Below are positions 36,759 to 47,025 of a DNA stretch of 64,000 nt, piece after piece. Below the pieces are notes generated by a model, which did not search any database, had not been told where the DNA came from, and saw nothing but the letters and a program-made list of their open reading frames with translations. Source of the stretch: Ureaplasma zalophigenitalium (lineage in GTDB: Bacteria; Bacillota_I; Bacilli_A; Mycoplasmatales; Mycoplasmoidaceae); contig NZ_JAOXHJ010000001.1 in NCBI RefSeq assembly GCF_025780055.1, positions 1 to 64,000 on the forward strand. The letters run 5' to 3'. Both the position numbers and the translations under genes were made by a program. How positions within the stretch are numbered: position 1 is the stretch's first letter; every line of letters begins with the position of its first letter.

Positions 36759-38510
36759 TTAATTTACTTGCACTTCTGCTTTTTCTTTTGACACTTCAAC
36801 AGGTTTAATGTAATTTCTATTTTTAATTTTCTTAACAAAAATGTCGTTGTTAATTAAATTGATATCAATTAATGGATTTTTCTTTCTTCAGATTCAAACG
36901 ATAGATTTAACTTCTTTTATTAACTCTTGGCGAATATTTTCTAATGATTCGTTTTTTGCTAATAAAGCGTTTGTCTTTTCTTTAATTGTGTTTGTTAACT
37001 TATTAACTAAATTAACTGATTCTTTTGCAAAAAAACATCCACGCGTACTAATTGTTGGGTTTGTTGTAACTTTGTTTTTGTTAATGCAAACAACCAAATT
37101 AACAACACCATCACTAGATAAAATATTCCGTTGAGTTAGTAATTCATTAAAACGTGAAGAAACATCGGCTCCATTAATGTAGTTAGGTGTTGCATCTATG
37201 AATTCGTTAGTAGCAGATAAGACTCCATTTAATAACATCAAACGTTCCCCGTTAGTGGCTACAATGATCTTTTCAGGATCAAAACCTAAATCAATCGCAT
37301 TTTGTTTAATCCCTTTTAACATTTTATGCTCCCCATGGATCGGGAAAATATAATCAGGACTAACAGCTTGAATCATCAGTTGTTGTTCACTTCGTGTTGC
37401 ATGTCCTGAAGAGTGAATTTTTTTGTCACCAGAGTTCTCGTAAACAGTAACTCCTAAACGATAAAGCTTATTAATCATCTTCTCAACTTGCATATAATTC
37501 CCAGGAATTGGGTTAGATGAAAGAATTATTGTATCAGTCGGTTTTAAAGTGATGCGCGAGTGTTCGCCATTCGCCATGACATTAAGAGCAGCGTGTTCTT
37601 CACCTTGTGAACCAGTTAAGATAACACAAATCTCTTCATCCTTATAATTATCAATTTCTTTAATTGAAACAAAAGAGCGATCATCGATATTTAAATAATT
37701 TAAACGGCGAGAAGTTTTCACGTTTGCTTCCATTGACTTTCCTGCAATAACAATTTTTCGCTTCATTGAAACAGCAATCGCAATGATTTGTTCTACACGA
37801 CCAAGGTTAGATGCGAATGTCGAAATGAAAACACGGTGCTTAGCTTTCTTGATGTAATCGTAAATATTTTGAATAATGTACAATTCTGACTCCGAGAATC
37901 CAGGTATTTCAGCCGATGTTGATTCTGACATTAATACAGCTACACCTCGTTTAGCCACTTCCGCAATTTTGTGTAAATTCGTTTGATCCCCTGCTGTAGC
38001 AAAATCGAATCGGTAATCCCCAGTTTCTACAACAATACCATTAGGTGTATCAATAACAATTCCAAAAGAGTCAGGAATAGAGTGACAAACTCTAAAATAA
38101 TCTACTTTAAAATGTTTTGAACTAAAACGGTCGTCATCTAAAAAGGAAACAATTTGAGGCGGTTTAATATCCTTGTTTTCTTGTAAACGTCGTTCAATTA
38201 ATTTAACAGCCAAAGGTGGGGCATAAATTTTTTTAATATTTACACGCCGCAATAAATGAGGGATTCCACCAATGTGATCCTCATGCCCATGAGTAATTAC
38301 TAACGAGTGAATTTTATGTGCATTTTGAATTAAATAATCATAATTTGCGACCAAGCCATCGAAACCTGGCATTTTAGCATTAGCAAATTTAATTCCGCAA
38401 TCAATAATTAGAATTTCATCATCATGTTCAATAATATATGTATTTTTTCCAACTTCATCTAAACCACCTAAAGCAAAAAGATAAGTGGGAGTTTGTTTAG
38501 TTTGATTCAT
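36759..38510 (-). CDS. rnj: Ribonuclease J (metallo-beta-lactamase/beta-CASP RNase)
   Basis: 583 aa. Two-zinc site motif VITHGHEDHIGG near residue 75, VVETGDYRFD, beta-CASP motifs STFASNLGR and HSSGHATR, IFPIHGEHKML. It cuts and trims mRNA and rRNA 5' ends in bacteria without RNase E. The C-terminal ~35 residues are read through two Trp TGA codons. GGAG ribosome site before ATG. Confidence 0.94.
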
Positions 38511-38535
38511 TAATTTCTCCTATATTTATAAAACA

Positions 38536-38605
38536 CCATTTTTGCAAATGGCTATATGCTATATATTATATTTACTATTTTTTTATAACAAAATGGTATT
38601 ACCAT
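38536..38605. promoter_or_regulatory. Palindromes in the rnj/HAD divergent promoter region
   Basis: CCATTTTTGCAAATGG (38536-38551) and ATGGTATTACCAT (38593-38605) are two inverted repeats with CCAT/ATGG arms in the 175-bp divergent intergenic region. TATAAT at 38626-38631 is the likely -10 of the HAD gene. Operator function is only a guess. Confidence 0.35.
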
Positions 38606-38685
38606 AATTTATGATATGTATATACTATAATTTTATATGAAAAACACTAGGAAGTACATTTTAAATTAAAATTAAGGAAAATATT

Positions 38686-39519
38686 ATGAAACACCCATAT
38701 CTTTTTAGTGATCTAGATCAAACACTATTACAAAAAAATAAAAAAATTAGTAAATTTAACTACCAGATGATTAAGAAATTTTATGAAGCTGGTGGAACAC
38801 TCATTTTTGTTACGGGTCGGTCGTTAGAACGAACAGTTGTAATTGCTGATCAAATCCTTGAAAAGACCGGATACATTGTACCTTATTTCATCTGTTTTGG
38901 TGGTGCTCTTATTTATGATAATTTACGTAAAAAAGTTTTATTGTCATCGCAAATAGATCCATTACTTGCCCAAGAAGCTTTTGACTATGTATTAGAAAAA
39001 AGGTTTGGTTTATGACCATACAATAATCTTTTTACAAATCAACAAACAATTCAGTTTAAAAACATACCATATTGACGATGAATTCGTTTATGACATAAAG
39101 AATATCAATTTGATATCAATCCTCTAAACTTTGATAACACAGGCGTTTTTAAAATAAATGTTTTGTCTCCAAGTATTTTTAAAAAAATTCCAACAAATTT
39201 TTACGAACAAATAATAAAATACTTTAAAGATCGATTACAAATAATTTTTACAAACCCTTGAATTATTGAAATAACTAATCGAAACATTAACAAAGGTTAT
39301 GCTATTGAGTGGTTAGCTAACTATATGGAAATTAATTTAAAAACATCTGCTTCCATTGGCGATAGCATGAATGACCTGGCTATGTTTTTAAAAACAAATC
39401 TAAGAGCTGCTGCTAAAGTTCGCAATAAAAAAATTTTAGATTATGTTGATCTAGTTATGCATAAAAAAAATAACAAAAATAGTGTTGGAAAGTTTATCCA
39501 ACACCTGTTAAAGGAATAA
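38686..39519 (+). CDS. Cof-type HAD phosphatase
   Basis: 277 aa. HAD motifs: SDLDQTLL (nucleophile and acid Asp), FVTGRS (motif II), lysine region NKGYAIEWL, and IGDSMNDLAMF (motif IV). The cap sits between motifs II and III, as in the Cof subfamily, which removes phosphate from sugar phosphates, nucleotides or cofactors. Five to six Trp are TGA. Substrate unknown. Confidence 0.85.
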
Positions 39520-39523
39520 TGAC

Positions 39524-39682
39524 ATGGAAAAATTATTATGAACAAAGAAAGATAATAAATATATTTGCAACAATTGTTTTTATCAGATTTCTCTTTCAAA
39601 AGATTATTATGAGGATTTCATGTTCCAGCACGAAAAGCATTGCGCAGACATGGACGATGCTTGCTTAGATATTAATCTTTAG
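39524..39682 (+). CDS. Tiny zinc-finger-like protein
   Basis: 52 aa, start ATG behind AAGGAATAATGAC, 4 bp after the HAD gene. Contains YICNNCFYQ and HEKHCADMDDAC, a C-x2-C ... H-x3-H-C arrangement able to bind zinc. One Trp is TGA, so with the standard code the gene seems to stop after five codons. It overlaps the end of the convergent gene by 11 bp. No family recognised. Confidence 0.55.
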
Positions 39683-40418
39683 AAACTAAGAATAACTCCT
39701 CTTTATTTTTAATTTTTGACGTTTGGTGTTCATTCTGTCAATTTTTATATAATGCAACCACAGTTTCGTCATCAGCAGCTACTAATTGGCGTATAAAGTC
39801 GTAGATTTCGATTTGTTTAACATTAAAGTAGTCATTTTTAAAAGCTAGATTAATAAAGCCATAAGCTCGTAAATGCATAACAAATGTATACCCAGGCAAA
39901 TCGTTTTTCTTAGTGTAAAAAATTTCTTTTAAATAATCAGGATTCTTAACGTGAACATCTCGGAAATCATAATTGCTAAAGACAACTCAGCTATTAATGT
40001 GCATGTGAACTGCTCAAAAATCAACAAATTTAACATAATTCATAAAGCGTTCTAAAACTTCACACAACAAGGCGTGGAGTTTTTTAATGTACTTAGACTC
40101 ATAAAACATTCATGGTGTGTTTACAGGTTTCAAATCAAAATACACGAATTCTTTGACGTGTTTAGCGTGTGTTTGTTGATCAAATATATTAGGTTTTTCT
40201 TCTATTGTAGGAATGTATACGTGTAAGTATAATTCGTCAAACTTAAAAGTTAAAATGTTATCAAATAAGTCGACTTTTTGATTATTATATTTTAACTTCA
40301 AATATTCTAGGATATGCGTAGCATTTTCAGGCGATTCAAGAATGACAGGTAAACCGCTGATATACTTACCCTTATCTTGTTCGGGATAACTTAAATTAAT
40401 GTAAATTTTTTGGTTCAT
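39672..40418 (-). CDS. Hypothetical cytoplasmic protein
   Basis: 248 aa, not recognised. No signal or membrane segment; rich in Tyr, Phe and His (FWAVHMHINSWVVFSNYDF). Mixed alpha/beta pattern. The first ~130 residues resemble a small folded domain (ILTFKFDELYLHVYIP). Five Trp are TGA. Lies alone between convergent and divergent neighbours, so context gives no function. Confidence 0.65.
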
Positions 40419-40499
40419 ATGTATGCTTTCCTTTTTTTCTTTATCTGTATAAAAGTATAATATGTTATTAGGTAATCTTTTTTATTTTAGGAGCTTTTT

Positions 40500-40976
40500 A
40501 TGTATATTAAAATCATTTCGGTTGGTAAAATCAAAACAGAATATTGATCAAAAGCAATTAAGGACTATATTGGGCGCACTAGCGTTTTTTGTAAAGTTCA
40601 AGAAGAGGTGGTCAACGATTTAAAAGAACCAAACAACCTCAATGATTCTCTAATAAAACAAATTAAAAAAAATGAATCAGAAGCTATTTTAAAAAAGATT
40701 AAACCGGAAGAATTTGTGGTTTGCTTAGCTATTGAAGGGAAAAGTTTTGACAGTGTTCAATTGGCAGAATTAATTAAAAACAATCAAAATATTTCTAAGT
40801 CGATGGTTTTTGTGATAGGTGGGTCCCATGGTTTAGATGAAATAGTCTACAAGCGTGCGAATGTATTACTATCAATGTCAAAAATGACCTTTGCTCATAA
40901 TTTAGCAAAAGTCATCCTAGTGGAACAGATATATCGCGCTTTTAATATTTTAAACAATACAAAATATCACAAATAA
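40500..40976 (+). CDS. rlmH: 23S rRNA (pseudouridine1915-N3)-methyltransferase RlmH
   Basis: 158 aa, the family's length. SPOUT-fold end motif FVIGGSHGLDE and LSMSKMTFAHNLAKVILVEQ are diagnostic. Methylates N3 of pseudouridine 1915 in helix 69 of 23S rRNA, which an RluD-type enzyme makes; an RluC/D-family enzyme is encoded at the left end of the window. One Trp TGA. Confidence 0.95.
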
Positions 40977-40978
40977 TT

Positions 40979-41197
40979 TTATTCAAAATTTTCTTCGATA
41001 ATTGAACAACCATTTGGTTCAAAACGAACCAACACAATTGTTTTATTGATTTCTGGGTTTATATTTTGAATATCAAATTCATACAAATTAAGGACTTTAA
41101 CATCATCAAAGTCGTTTTTTATCGTAATTTTATCTTCGTTAATCGAGATAATTTCGTAAATTTTATCATTCCGCTTCTGCGGGTGTATAGTAATCAT
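40979..41197 (-). CDS. Small hypothetical protein
   Basis: 72 aa from the ATG at 41197; AGGAG lies 9 nt upstream and overlaps a possible GTG start at 41206. Predicted as a small beta-rich protein (YEIISINEDKITIKND, KTIVLVRFEPNGCSII). It follows the EIIB-like gene by 11 bp and probably belongs to the spx-nadK-EIIB transcript. Convergent with rlmH. Unknown role. Confidence 0.6.
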   Translation of the reverse strand: MITIHPQKRNDKIYEIISINEDKITIKNDFDDVKVLNLYEFDIQNINPEINKTIVLVRFEPNGCSIIEENFE

Positions 41198-41208
41198 GTA
41201 ATTCACTC

Positions 41209-41574
41209 CTATTGATTAGACAATTCTTGATTAATAGTTTCTGATAGAGACATGGCGAAATCACCTAATGTCATCCGGTAGGAATTGTTCGATTTTAAAA
41301 TTCCTTTAGCATTTAATGCCTTTAATGAAGTAACATTCACCAGCTCTGGTTTCTTTAAAACCAACTTTAAAGAATTTAGAGTTGCTGTTGATGATTCAAT
41401 GTTTTGCACACCTCCTACAGCTTGGTAAAACTGATCCATATGAAAAGGAATTTTTTTGCTGACAGTAAGCTCTGTATTAGTTTGCAACGCTTTTTCTTTT
41501 GCCTTCTTTTTTAGAATAAAATAAGCTATTCCGAACGTACAAATAATTAGTAAAACAATTTTTCAATTTTTCAT
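41209..41574 (-). CDS. PTS EIIB-like domain protein lacking the phospho-cysteine
   Basis: 121 aa. An N-terminal membrane helix (WKIVLLIICTFGIAYFIL) is followed by a domain with the glucose-EIIB pattern: FYQAVGGVQNIESST ... SLKLVLKKPELV ... LKALNAKGIL. Where EIIB has C-I-T-R-L-R this protein has T-L-N-S-L-K, so the phosphorylated Cys is missing. Position next to nadK, spx and trpS is that of MG129 in M. genitalium, annotated as an EIIB-like protein. It probably does not transfer phosphate; a sensing or scaffold role is inference. Confidence 0.65.
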
Positions 41575-41582
41575 TTGATTAT

Positions 41583-42389
41583 CTAATCCTTAATAAATGC
41601 CTTACGCAAGGCTGTGATATATGAAATTAATCGATGTTCGTTAAAAATGAACAAATTCGTAGGAATTAATTTCGATAAAATATGTTTAATTTTACAACTT
41701 ATTTCAACTTTTTGCCCATCATTTATAATTTCAAATGGCTCATTTTGATTAATGTTTTCAAATTCTAATGAGTGATCAAGATGCAAAATTAAGGGATTTG
41801 CTAAAGAAATATTATCCTTAACATTTCATGCTAATACTTTTGAATATTGGTAAACATTTTGATTTTCAACAATAATAGCACCTTGATTTGATTTATTAGT
41901 TGCTGAGGAACCAATTTGAGTACTGACAATAACACCCGAACCCTTGAAAAATTCAAGATGATGATGATTAATACAAACATCCAAGTGCATAATTTTTGGT
42001 GTTCACAACATTAATTCGTTAATGCTATGAACCCTTACCTTCTTATTGATGATAGTTTCCAAAACGTTAATAGCTTGGAAATATTTTTCGTTAACTATAT
42101 CTTCTATAACAATTTCTTGAATCGTTTCATAACTTGCATTGAAACCTAAACTGCCAAAATTAATCATAATAACACGTAAAGGTTTTTTTGATGGGATATA
42201 AGGTTTTAATTGGTTTATAAAAGTTCCATCACCGCCCAAAACAAACAAGTACGATAAACTATCTTGTGATTGTTTAAATTCATATGATGGATTACTATTT
42301 AAGTGTTGATGCAGTTCATTGTGAATAGCATAATCGTTACATTTTTTAGAACACAGAATTTCATAATTAAAAATCATTTTTTTATTCAT
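41583..42389 (-). CDS. nadK: NAD kinase
   Basis: 268 aa. Makes NADP from NAD and ATP. Key motif VLGGDGTFINQL; MINFGSLGF follows as the second conserved segment; NELML and TQIGSSATN match the NE and substrate-loop blocks. Two Trp are TGA, one at NELMLW. Start overlaps the spx stop by 8 bp. Confidence 0.92.
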
Positions 42390-42762
42390 CGCGCAAAAAG
42401 ATTTCAATTTCCTCGTTGTCATAACCAACCATTAACCTTAAAGGTTTGTTAAATTTATCGTATTGAAAAACAATTGGACGTTTTAAGAGCTCAGAATCTC
42501 GAGATAGCAATTCAAGAACTTCATTTGTATGCATCTCAAATAACTTATTTTTACTAATATTTAGCCTTAAAAAAGCTTGTGTTTTGAAACTGAAAATCTC
42601 TTCATATCCGTCAAATGTTAATTCCAAAATGTCCTTAATTAGTTGAATAGGGACTGGATCTTTGCCAAGCAAAATACGATTGAAGGAAATTTGATGAGTT
42701 CTAAAAAAACTAATGACACGCTTACACGAACGTGAGTTTAAGGAATATAAAACAAATATCAT
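42382..42762 (-). CDS. Spx/ArsC-family protein without CXXC
   Basis: 126 aa. Thioredoxin-like ArsC fold as in Spx, which binds RNA polymerase under thiol stress. The active site reads SLNSRSCKR: the first Cys of C-x2-C is Ser, the second is kept. LLKRPIVFQYDK matches the family's LLRRPII block. Same position as MG127 (SpxA-like) in M. genitalium. Without the redox pair, disulfide switching is unlikely. Confidence 0.82.
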   Translation of the reverse strand: MIFVLYSLNSRSCKRVISFFRTHQISFNRILLGKDPVPIQLIKDILELTFDGYEEIFSFKTQAFLRLNISKNKLFEMHTNEVLELLSRDSELLKRPIVFQYDKFNKPLRLMVGYDNEEIEIFLRDE

Positions 42763-42826
42763 AATATTAATTGCCTTTTATTATAATATATATAAACTAA
42801 TAATTACGAATTAAAGGAACAACATA

Positions 42827-43834
42827 ATGAAAAAAAGACTGCTTTCTGGGATCCAGCCCACAAACAATCTAACATTGGGCAATTTTTTAGGAGCAATTTG
42901 TAATTTTGTTAATTTACAAAATGAGTTTGAGGTCTTTTTGTTTGTAGCAGACTTGCACTCCCTAACAACTCAAGAACCACTACCTAAAAATTTTCAGGAC
43001 GTTAAACGTAGTATTATTGCAACATATTTAGCTGCAGGAATTGATGTGCAAAAAGCCACACTATTTTTTCAGTCAAGTGTTAGCAGTATACCTTTACTAT
43101 CACATATTTTATTGTGTATGTCTAATCTGGGTGAACTTGAGCGTATGACTCAATTTAAAGATAAATCGCAAAAAGTGAAAAAGCAGGAAAACAACACCAT
43201 ATCTATCCCAACTGGTTTACTAACATATCCTATACTTATGGCGGCTGATATATTAGCATTTAACGCAGACTTGGTACCCGTCGGCGCAGATCAAAAACAA
43301 CATATGGAATTAGCTCAAAGTATAGTTGAACGTTTTAATAAGAAGTTTAAAATAAAACATTTTCATTATCCACAAACGTATATCAGTCAGACAACAGCCA
43401 AAATTATGGATCTACAAGATCCTAACAAAAAGATGTCTAAATCTTCTGAGAATCCAAAAGGAACAATTTTTTTATCAGATAGCAAAGAATCAATTATAAA
43501 AAAAATTCGCGCTGCTGTAACAGATTCGTTTAATAAAATAAAATACGATCCGAAGAACCAACCAGGTGTTGCTAACTTAATTGTCATTTATCATGCTTTA
43601 ACAAACAAATCAATTTCAGAAATTGAAAAACAGTATGCTGAAAGTAATTACGGTGTTTTCAAAAATGATTTAGCTGAAATTGTTGCTAATTTTATTCAAA
43701 ATTTACAAACGAAAATTGATTACTGATTAAATTCCGAAGAATTAAATGCGATTATTGAAAAAAGTAATCAAAAAGCTAATGAAATAGCCGAAAAAATTGT
43801 GAACGATACAATGAAATTAATGCACTTGAAATAA
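42827..43834 (+). CDS. trpS: Tryptophanyl-tRNA synthetase
   Basis: 335 aa, class I. GIQPTNNLTLGNFLGA is the TxGH-type motif, MAADILAF and VPVGADQKQHME bind substrate, and KKMSKSSENP is the KMSKS loop. Charges tRNA-Trp, including the one that reads UGA here. One TGA codon in the gene itself is Trp. Divergent from spx-nadK. Confidence 0.96.
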
Positions 43835-43855
43835 GATATTTTCATATCTTTTTTT
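43833..43855 (+). terminator. Terminator of trpS
   Basis: Short stem AGATAT/ATATCT with TTTC loop and seven T residues, directly at the stop codon. Confidence 0.75.
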
Positions 43856-43913
43856 CTTGTGCTCCGTTTCGCTTTTTATATGCTATTATTAAGGAATAGA
43901 AGGAGGAATTAAA

Positions 43914-44774
43914 ATGAATGATAACCGATATTTAATTGCTTGTGATTTAGATGGAACCTTGTTACAAAATGACCAAACTTTATCAGAACGAACAATTAAA
44001 GAAGTTAAAAAAATAATTGATGCTGGGCATATTTTCTGTATTATTACAGGTCGTCCATACCGTGGGGCAATTCACATCTATAATCAATTAGGCTTAAAAA
44101 CCTTAATGGCTAACTATAATGGTTCTTATATTTCTAATCCTTCAGATCCTGATTTTGATCCAATCAATATGAAATTTAACGCGCAAATCGTATCAACGAT
44201 ATTAAATGATCCTTTTATCAATAAAAATATAACAAATGCAGTTATTGAATCGGACGATCATGCGTTAATTTTTAACGATACTGAAGATGAACAATTTTTA
44301 GAATCATTTAAACACTTTTTTCATATCCCTTTTGAAACGCAAGACAAAGTCTTATTTTCTTTAGATAATTGTAGCCGTGATGTAAACTCGTTATTACTAT
44401 ATGTTAAAGATAAAAACATTTTCGACTCTATCGTATACCATGTTAAAAAAATTGCACCAACATTAGCTGTTCGTAGTTGATCATTACCACAATGAGAAAA
44501 TTTTGAGGTAATTGAAATTAACTCAGCATTTGCAGATAAAGCAATGGCAATGCGTTATTTATCATCGTACTATGGAATCCCGCTAGATCGTTGTATTGCC
44601 TTTGGGGACGGAGAAAATGACTTAACAATGTTAAATCAGGCAGGTTATGGATTTGCTATGAAAAACGGAACAAGAGCAGCTAAATTATTAGCACGCCACA
44701 TTACAAAACACACAAACACAGAAGACGGCGTTGTTTGAGAGATAAATTATTTCCTAAGCCAACTAAAAAAATAA
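43914..44774 (+). CDS. Cof-type HAD phosphatase
   Basis: 286 aa. ACDLDGTLLQ (motif I), IITGRPYRG (motif II), FADKAMAMRYL lysine region and FGDGENDLTML (motif IV). Second Cof-type enzyme in the window, from a different lineage than the one at 38.7 kb. Strong AGGAGG ribosome site. Likely a sugar-phosphate or nucleotide phosphatase. Confidence 0.88.
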
Positions 44775-44776
44775 AA

Positions 44777-44807
44777 AAACAAGCAAATTAATCTTGCTTG
44801 TTTTTTT
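44777..44807 (+). terminator. Terminator after HAD gene
   Basis: Stem AACAAGCAA/TTGCTTGTT, loop ATTAATC, long T run; overlaps the region downstream of the convergent membrane gene. Confidence 0.88.
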
Positions 44808-44824
44808 ATTTTGTCTGGGTATTA

Positions 44825-45433
44825 TTAGAATAATTATTTTCGAATATCTCACGGGTTTTTGGTGATATTTGTAGATTCTTCTTTTAGTTTCTTAGCTTTT
44901 TTATATAAACGAATACTTGAAATGGCCACTCATCAATCTAGAAAAATTAATGGTAAAAAAGCACCAATTAAACATAGTAGCGATAAAATATCACGATCAA
45001 TTTTTCGCAATCTTCTCCATAAAACAAGCATTCTAATTTTCATAATAATATATATTAGAACAGTTAAAAATAAGAAGAAAGCAGAAAGGCTACATAACGC
45101 TGGGAATACGCTATCCACAGAACCAATACCAGCAAAAGCAAAAACAGTACTTGAATAGATGTTTTTTAAAAATTGCAAAACATGTTGGTATTGAACAAAT
45201 GCATGAAAGTCATTTTGGTAAGGATAAACTTTTCCGTTATAAATGGCTACTTCATAAATAGCACGTACGGTTGAAAAACTGAATTTTAAATCACCTACGT
45301 GATTAGGATTAGGATTCCCTTGATTAACTAATTGTATTAGACCATAAAGTATTGAAAAACCAGCAATTATAAAAATTAACATAAAAATTCATGAGACAAT
45401 AATACTGACGCCTGAACGTTTAATTTTGATCAC
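44825..45433 (-). CDS. Hypothetical membrane protein
   Basis: 202 aa. GTG start at 45433 behind AAGGAGAG; no better ATG keeps the first helix whole. About four membrane helices: IIVSWIFMLIFIIAGFSIL, a second around VFAFAGIGSVDSVF, FFLFLTVLIYIIM, and LLCLIGAFLPLIFL, with a ~70-residue outside loop after the first. Basic C-terminal tail. Not recognised; single gene. Confidence 0.65.
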
Positions 45434-45510
45434 AGCTAACTCTCCTTATTAAAATTTGATAATTATATAAGTATATCAGAAAAAACCTTGTTAATATGTT
45501 ATTCATGAAG

Positions 45511-46185
45511 TTAACTAACTTTCTTTTTATCTCGCAAAAGAAAGTTTTTGGACGGAAATTTTGTAACTGTCAATAATTGGATTTCTTCTTTTATATTATC
45601 ATATTCATGAATGGCAACAACAGATCTTAATAACTCATCAACAATTAAGGGGCATAAAAAAGCGTATGATGATTGATGTTGGACTTCATTGAAATTAGGT
45701 AAAATTAATGATTTAACTGAAAAGAAGTCATCAATGCCAGAAAGAATATATGAGCGGGCAAGGTTTCATTCGTGATTCTTGAGTTTTCAATAAATTTTCT
45801 GACAAGAAAAAACATAATGCGTGCACAAAATTTTTTGCTTTTGCAAAAAAGTTAATTGATATCCATAATTAAACTTGCGACCATTGAAAACAAAATCAGA
45901 AAAATCCATTTTTTTAACCTTGATATCAGATGTGCGAGTGTATAAGTGAGCTAAGGGATAATTTAAATAAGCATCAATACTCATATCAACATAATAGCCA
46001 CTCCCTTTAACAGATTTTAATAAGCAATTACTTTTTAAAGTTTCTAAAGCGTTATGAATAGTTATGCGCGAACTTGATAAGTATTCAGCAAGGCTATGTT
46101 CACTGGGGATATTTGCATTTAAGGCATACTCGCCAACAGCAATTTTATAAAGTATATAACGCAAAATATATGATTTATTAGTCAT
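45511..46185 (-). CDS. GntR-family transcriptional regulator
   Basis: 224 aa. N-terminal winged helix-turn-helix with the GntR signature IPSEHSLAEYLSSSRITIHNAL followed by GSGYYV. The C-terminal ~140 residues look like a UTRA-type ligand domain (HNA/HutC group), but effector residues cannot be named. Start at 46185 behind AGGAGG; upstream in-frame ATGs are unlikely. A terminator-like hairpin lies just before its ribosome site. Confidence 0.83.
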
Positions 46186-46199
46186 ACATTTTCCTCCTA

Positions 46200-46236
46200 T
46201 AAAAACAAAAGACATCACTAAACCCAAGCGATGTCT
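46200..46236 (-). terminator. Terminator or attenuator between the trigger-factor-like gene and gntR
   Basis: On the minus strand AGACATC, loop, GATGTCT followed by TTTTGTTTTT; the T run ends right at the AGGAGG of the GntR gene. Confidence 0.7.
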
Positions 46237-46257
46237 GCTTCAACAATATTCCTGTTT

Positions 46258-46911
46258 TTATTTTTCTTCAGCAAGTTTGCCTTCTTTTTTTATATCCTCG
46301 ATCTTTTTGTCTAATTCCATTTTTTCACCTAAAGAATCTCGAAGATTTTTTTCGTATTTAGATGTATCAATTGTAAATCTACCAATAATTTCAGCAACTG
46401 TTTTTTCATCTAACAATGTTTCACGCGCAGCTTCGTATTGTGCTTTATTTTCCTTGAAATTACGAATTGATTGGTTTGATTGTTCGTAGTAATTATCTAA
46501 AATCGAATCTAACTCTTCATCGTTTACACTAATTGACAATGCCTTTTGTAGATCTTTAAAAATTAATCCACGGTATATAATTTTATTTAAAACTTGTTCT
46601 ACTTGATCGTCTTTAATTTGATCACCATAAACTTGTTTAATTTTAGGCTCTAATTCTTTAACATCATCTTCATGCACATCAACATCATAAAAACCAACCA
46701 AATAGTCCATAGCTAAATTGAATGCGTTTTCACGGATGACAATATTGTGGATTTGTTGAGCTTTCTTTTCTTCTGTTTCATTTGCGAATACTTGGTTAAC
46801 ACGTTCGCGGTGCATTTCCAACATTTTAGGATCAATTCGCAATTCTTCAATTTCAATCGTGTGATTTCAATCAATCGGACGTTTGTTTTTAATTTCTGAT
46901 TTAAATTCCAT
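46258..46911 (-). CDS. Trigger-factor C-terminal-domain-like chaperone, stand-alone
   Basis: 217 aa, mostly helical. The central part (AFNLAMDYLVGFYDVDV, then NKIIYRGLIFKDLQKAL, then LLDEKTVAEIIGRF) resembles the helical chaperone arms at the end of trigger factor. There is no ribosome-binding tail (GFRxGxxP) and no FKBP domain, so it is about half of a full Tig (~440 aa). It has a normal start and no sign of decay. One Trp TGA at residue 15. It may also be an unrelated SurA-like helical protein. Confidence 0.45.
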
Positions 46912-47025
46912 ATTTATTCTTCCTTTTCTTTCGTCGTTGTTGCTTTAATAATTTTAATTATAAACCATATTATCAAGGTGCGCGCAATGTTTAAAATAAA
47001 CAAAGAAAAACAAGCGAAAAAAATG

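Noticed and set aside
44859-45158. Plus-strand open frame opposite the 202-aa membrane protein
   Set aside because: The minus-strand frame has a good ribosome site, membrane helices and TGA-Trp usage; the plus-strand one has none of these.
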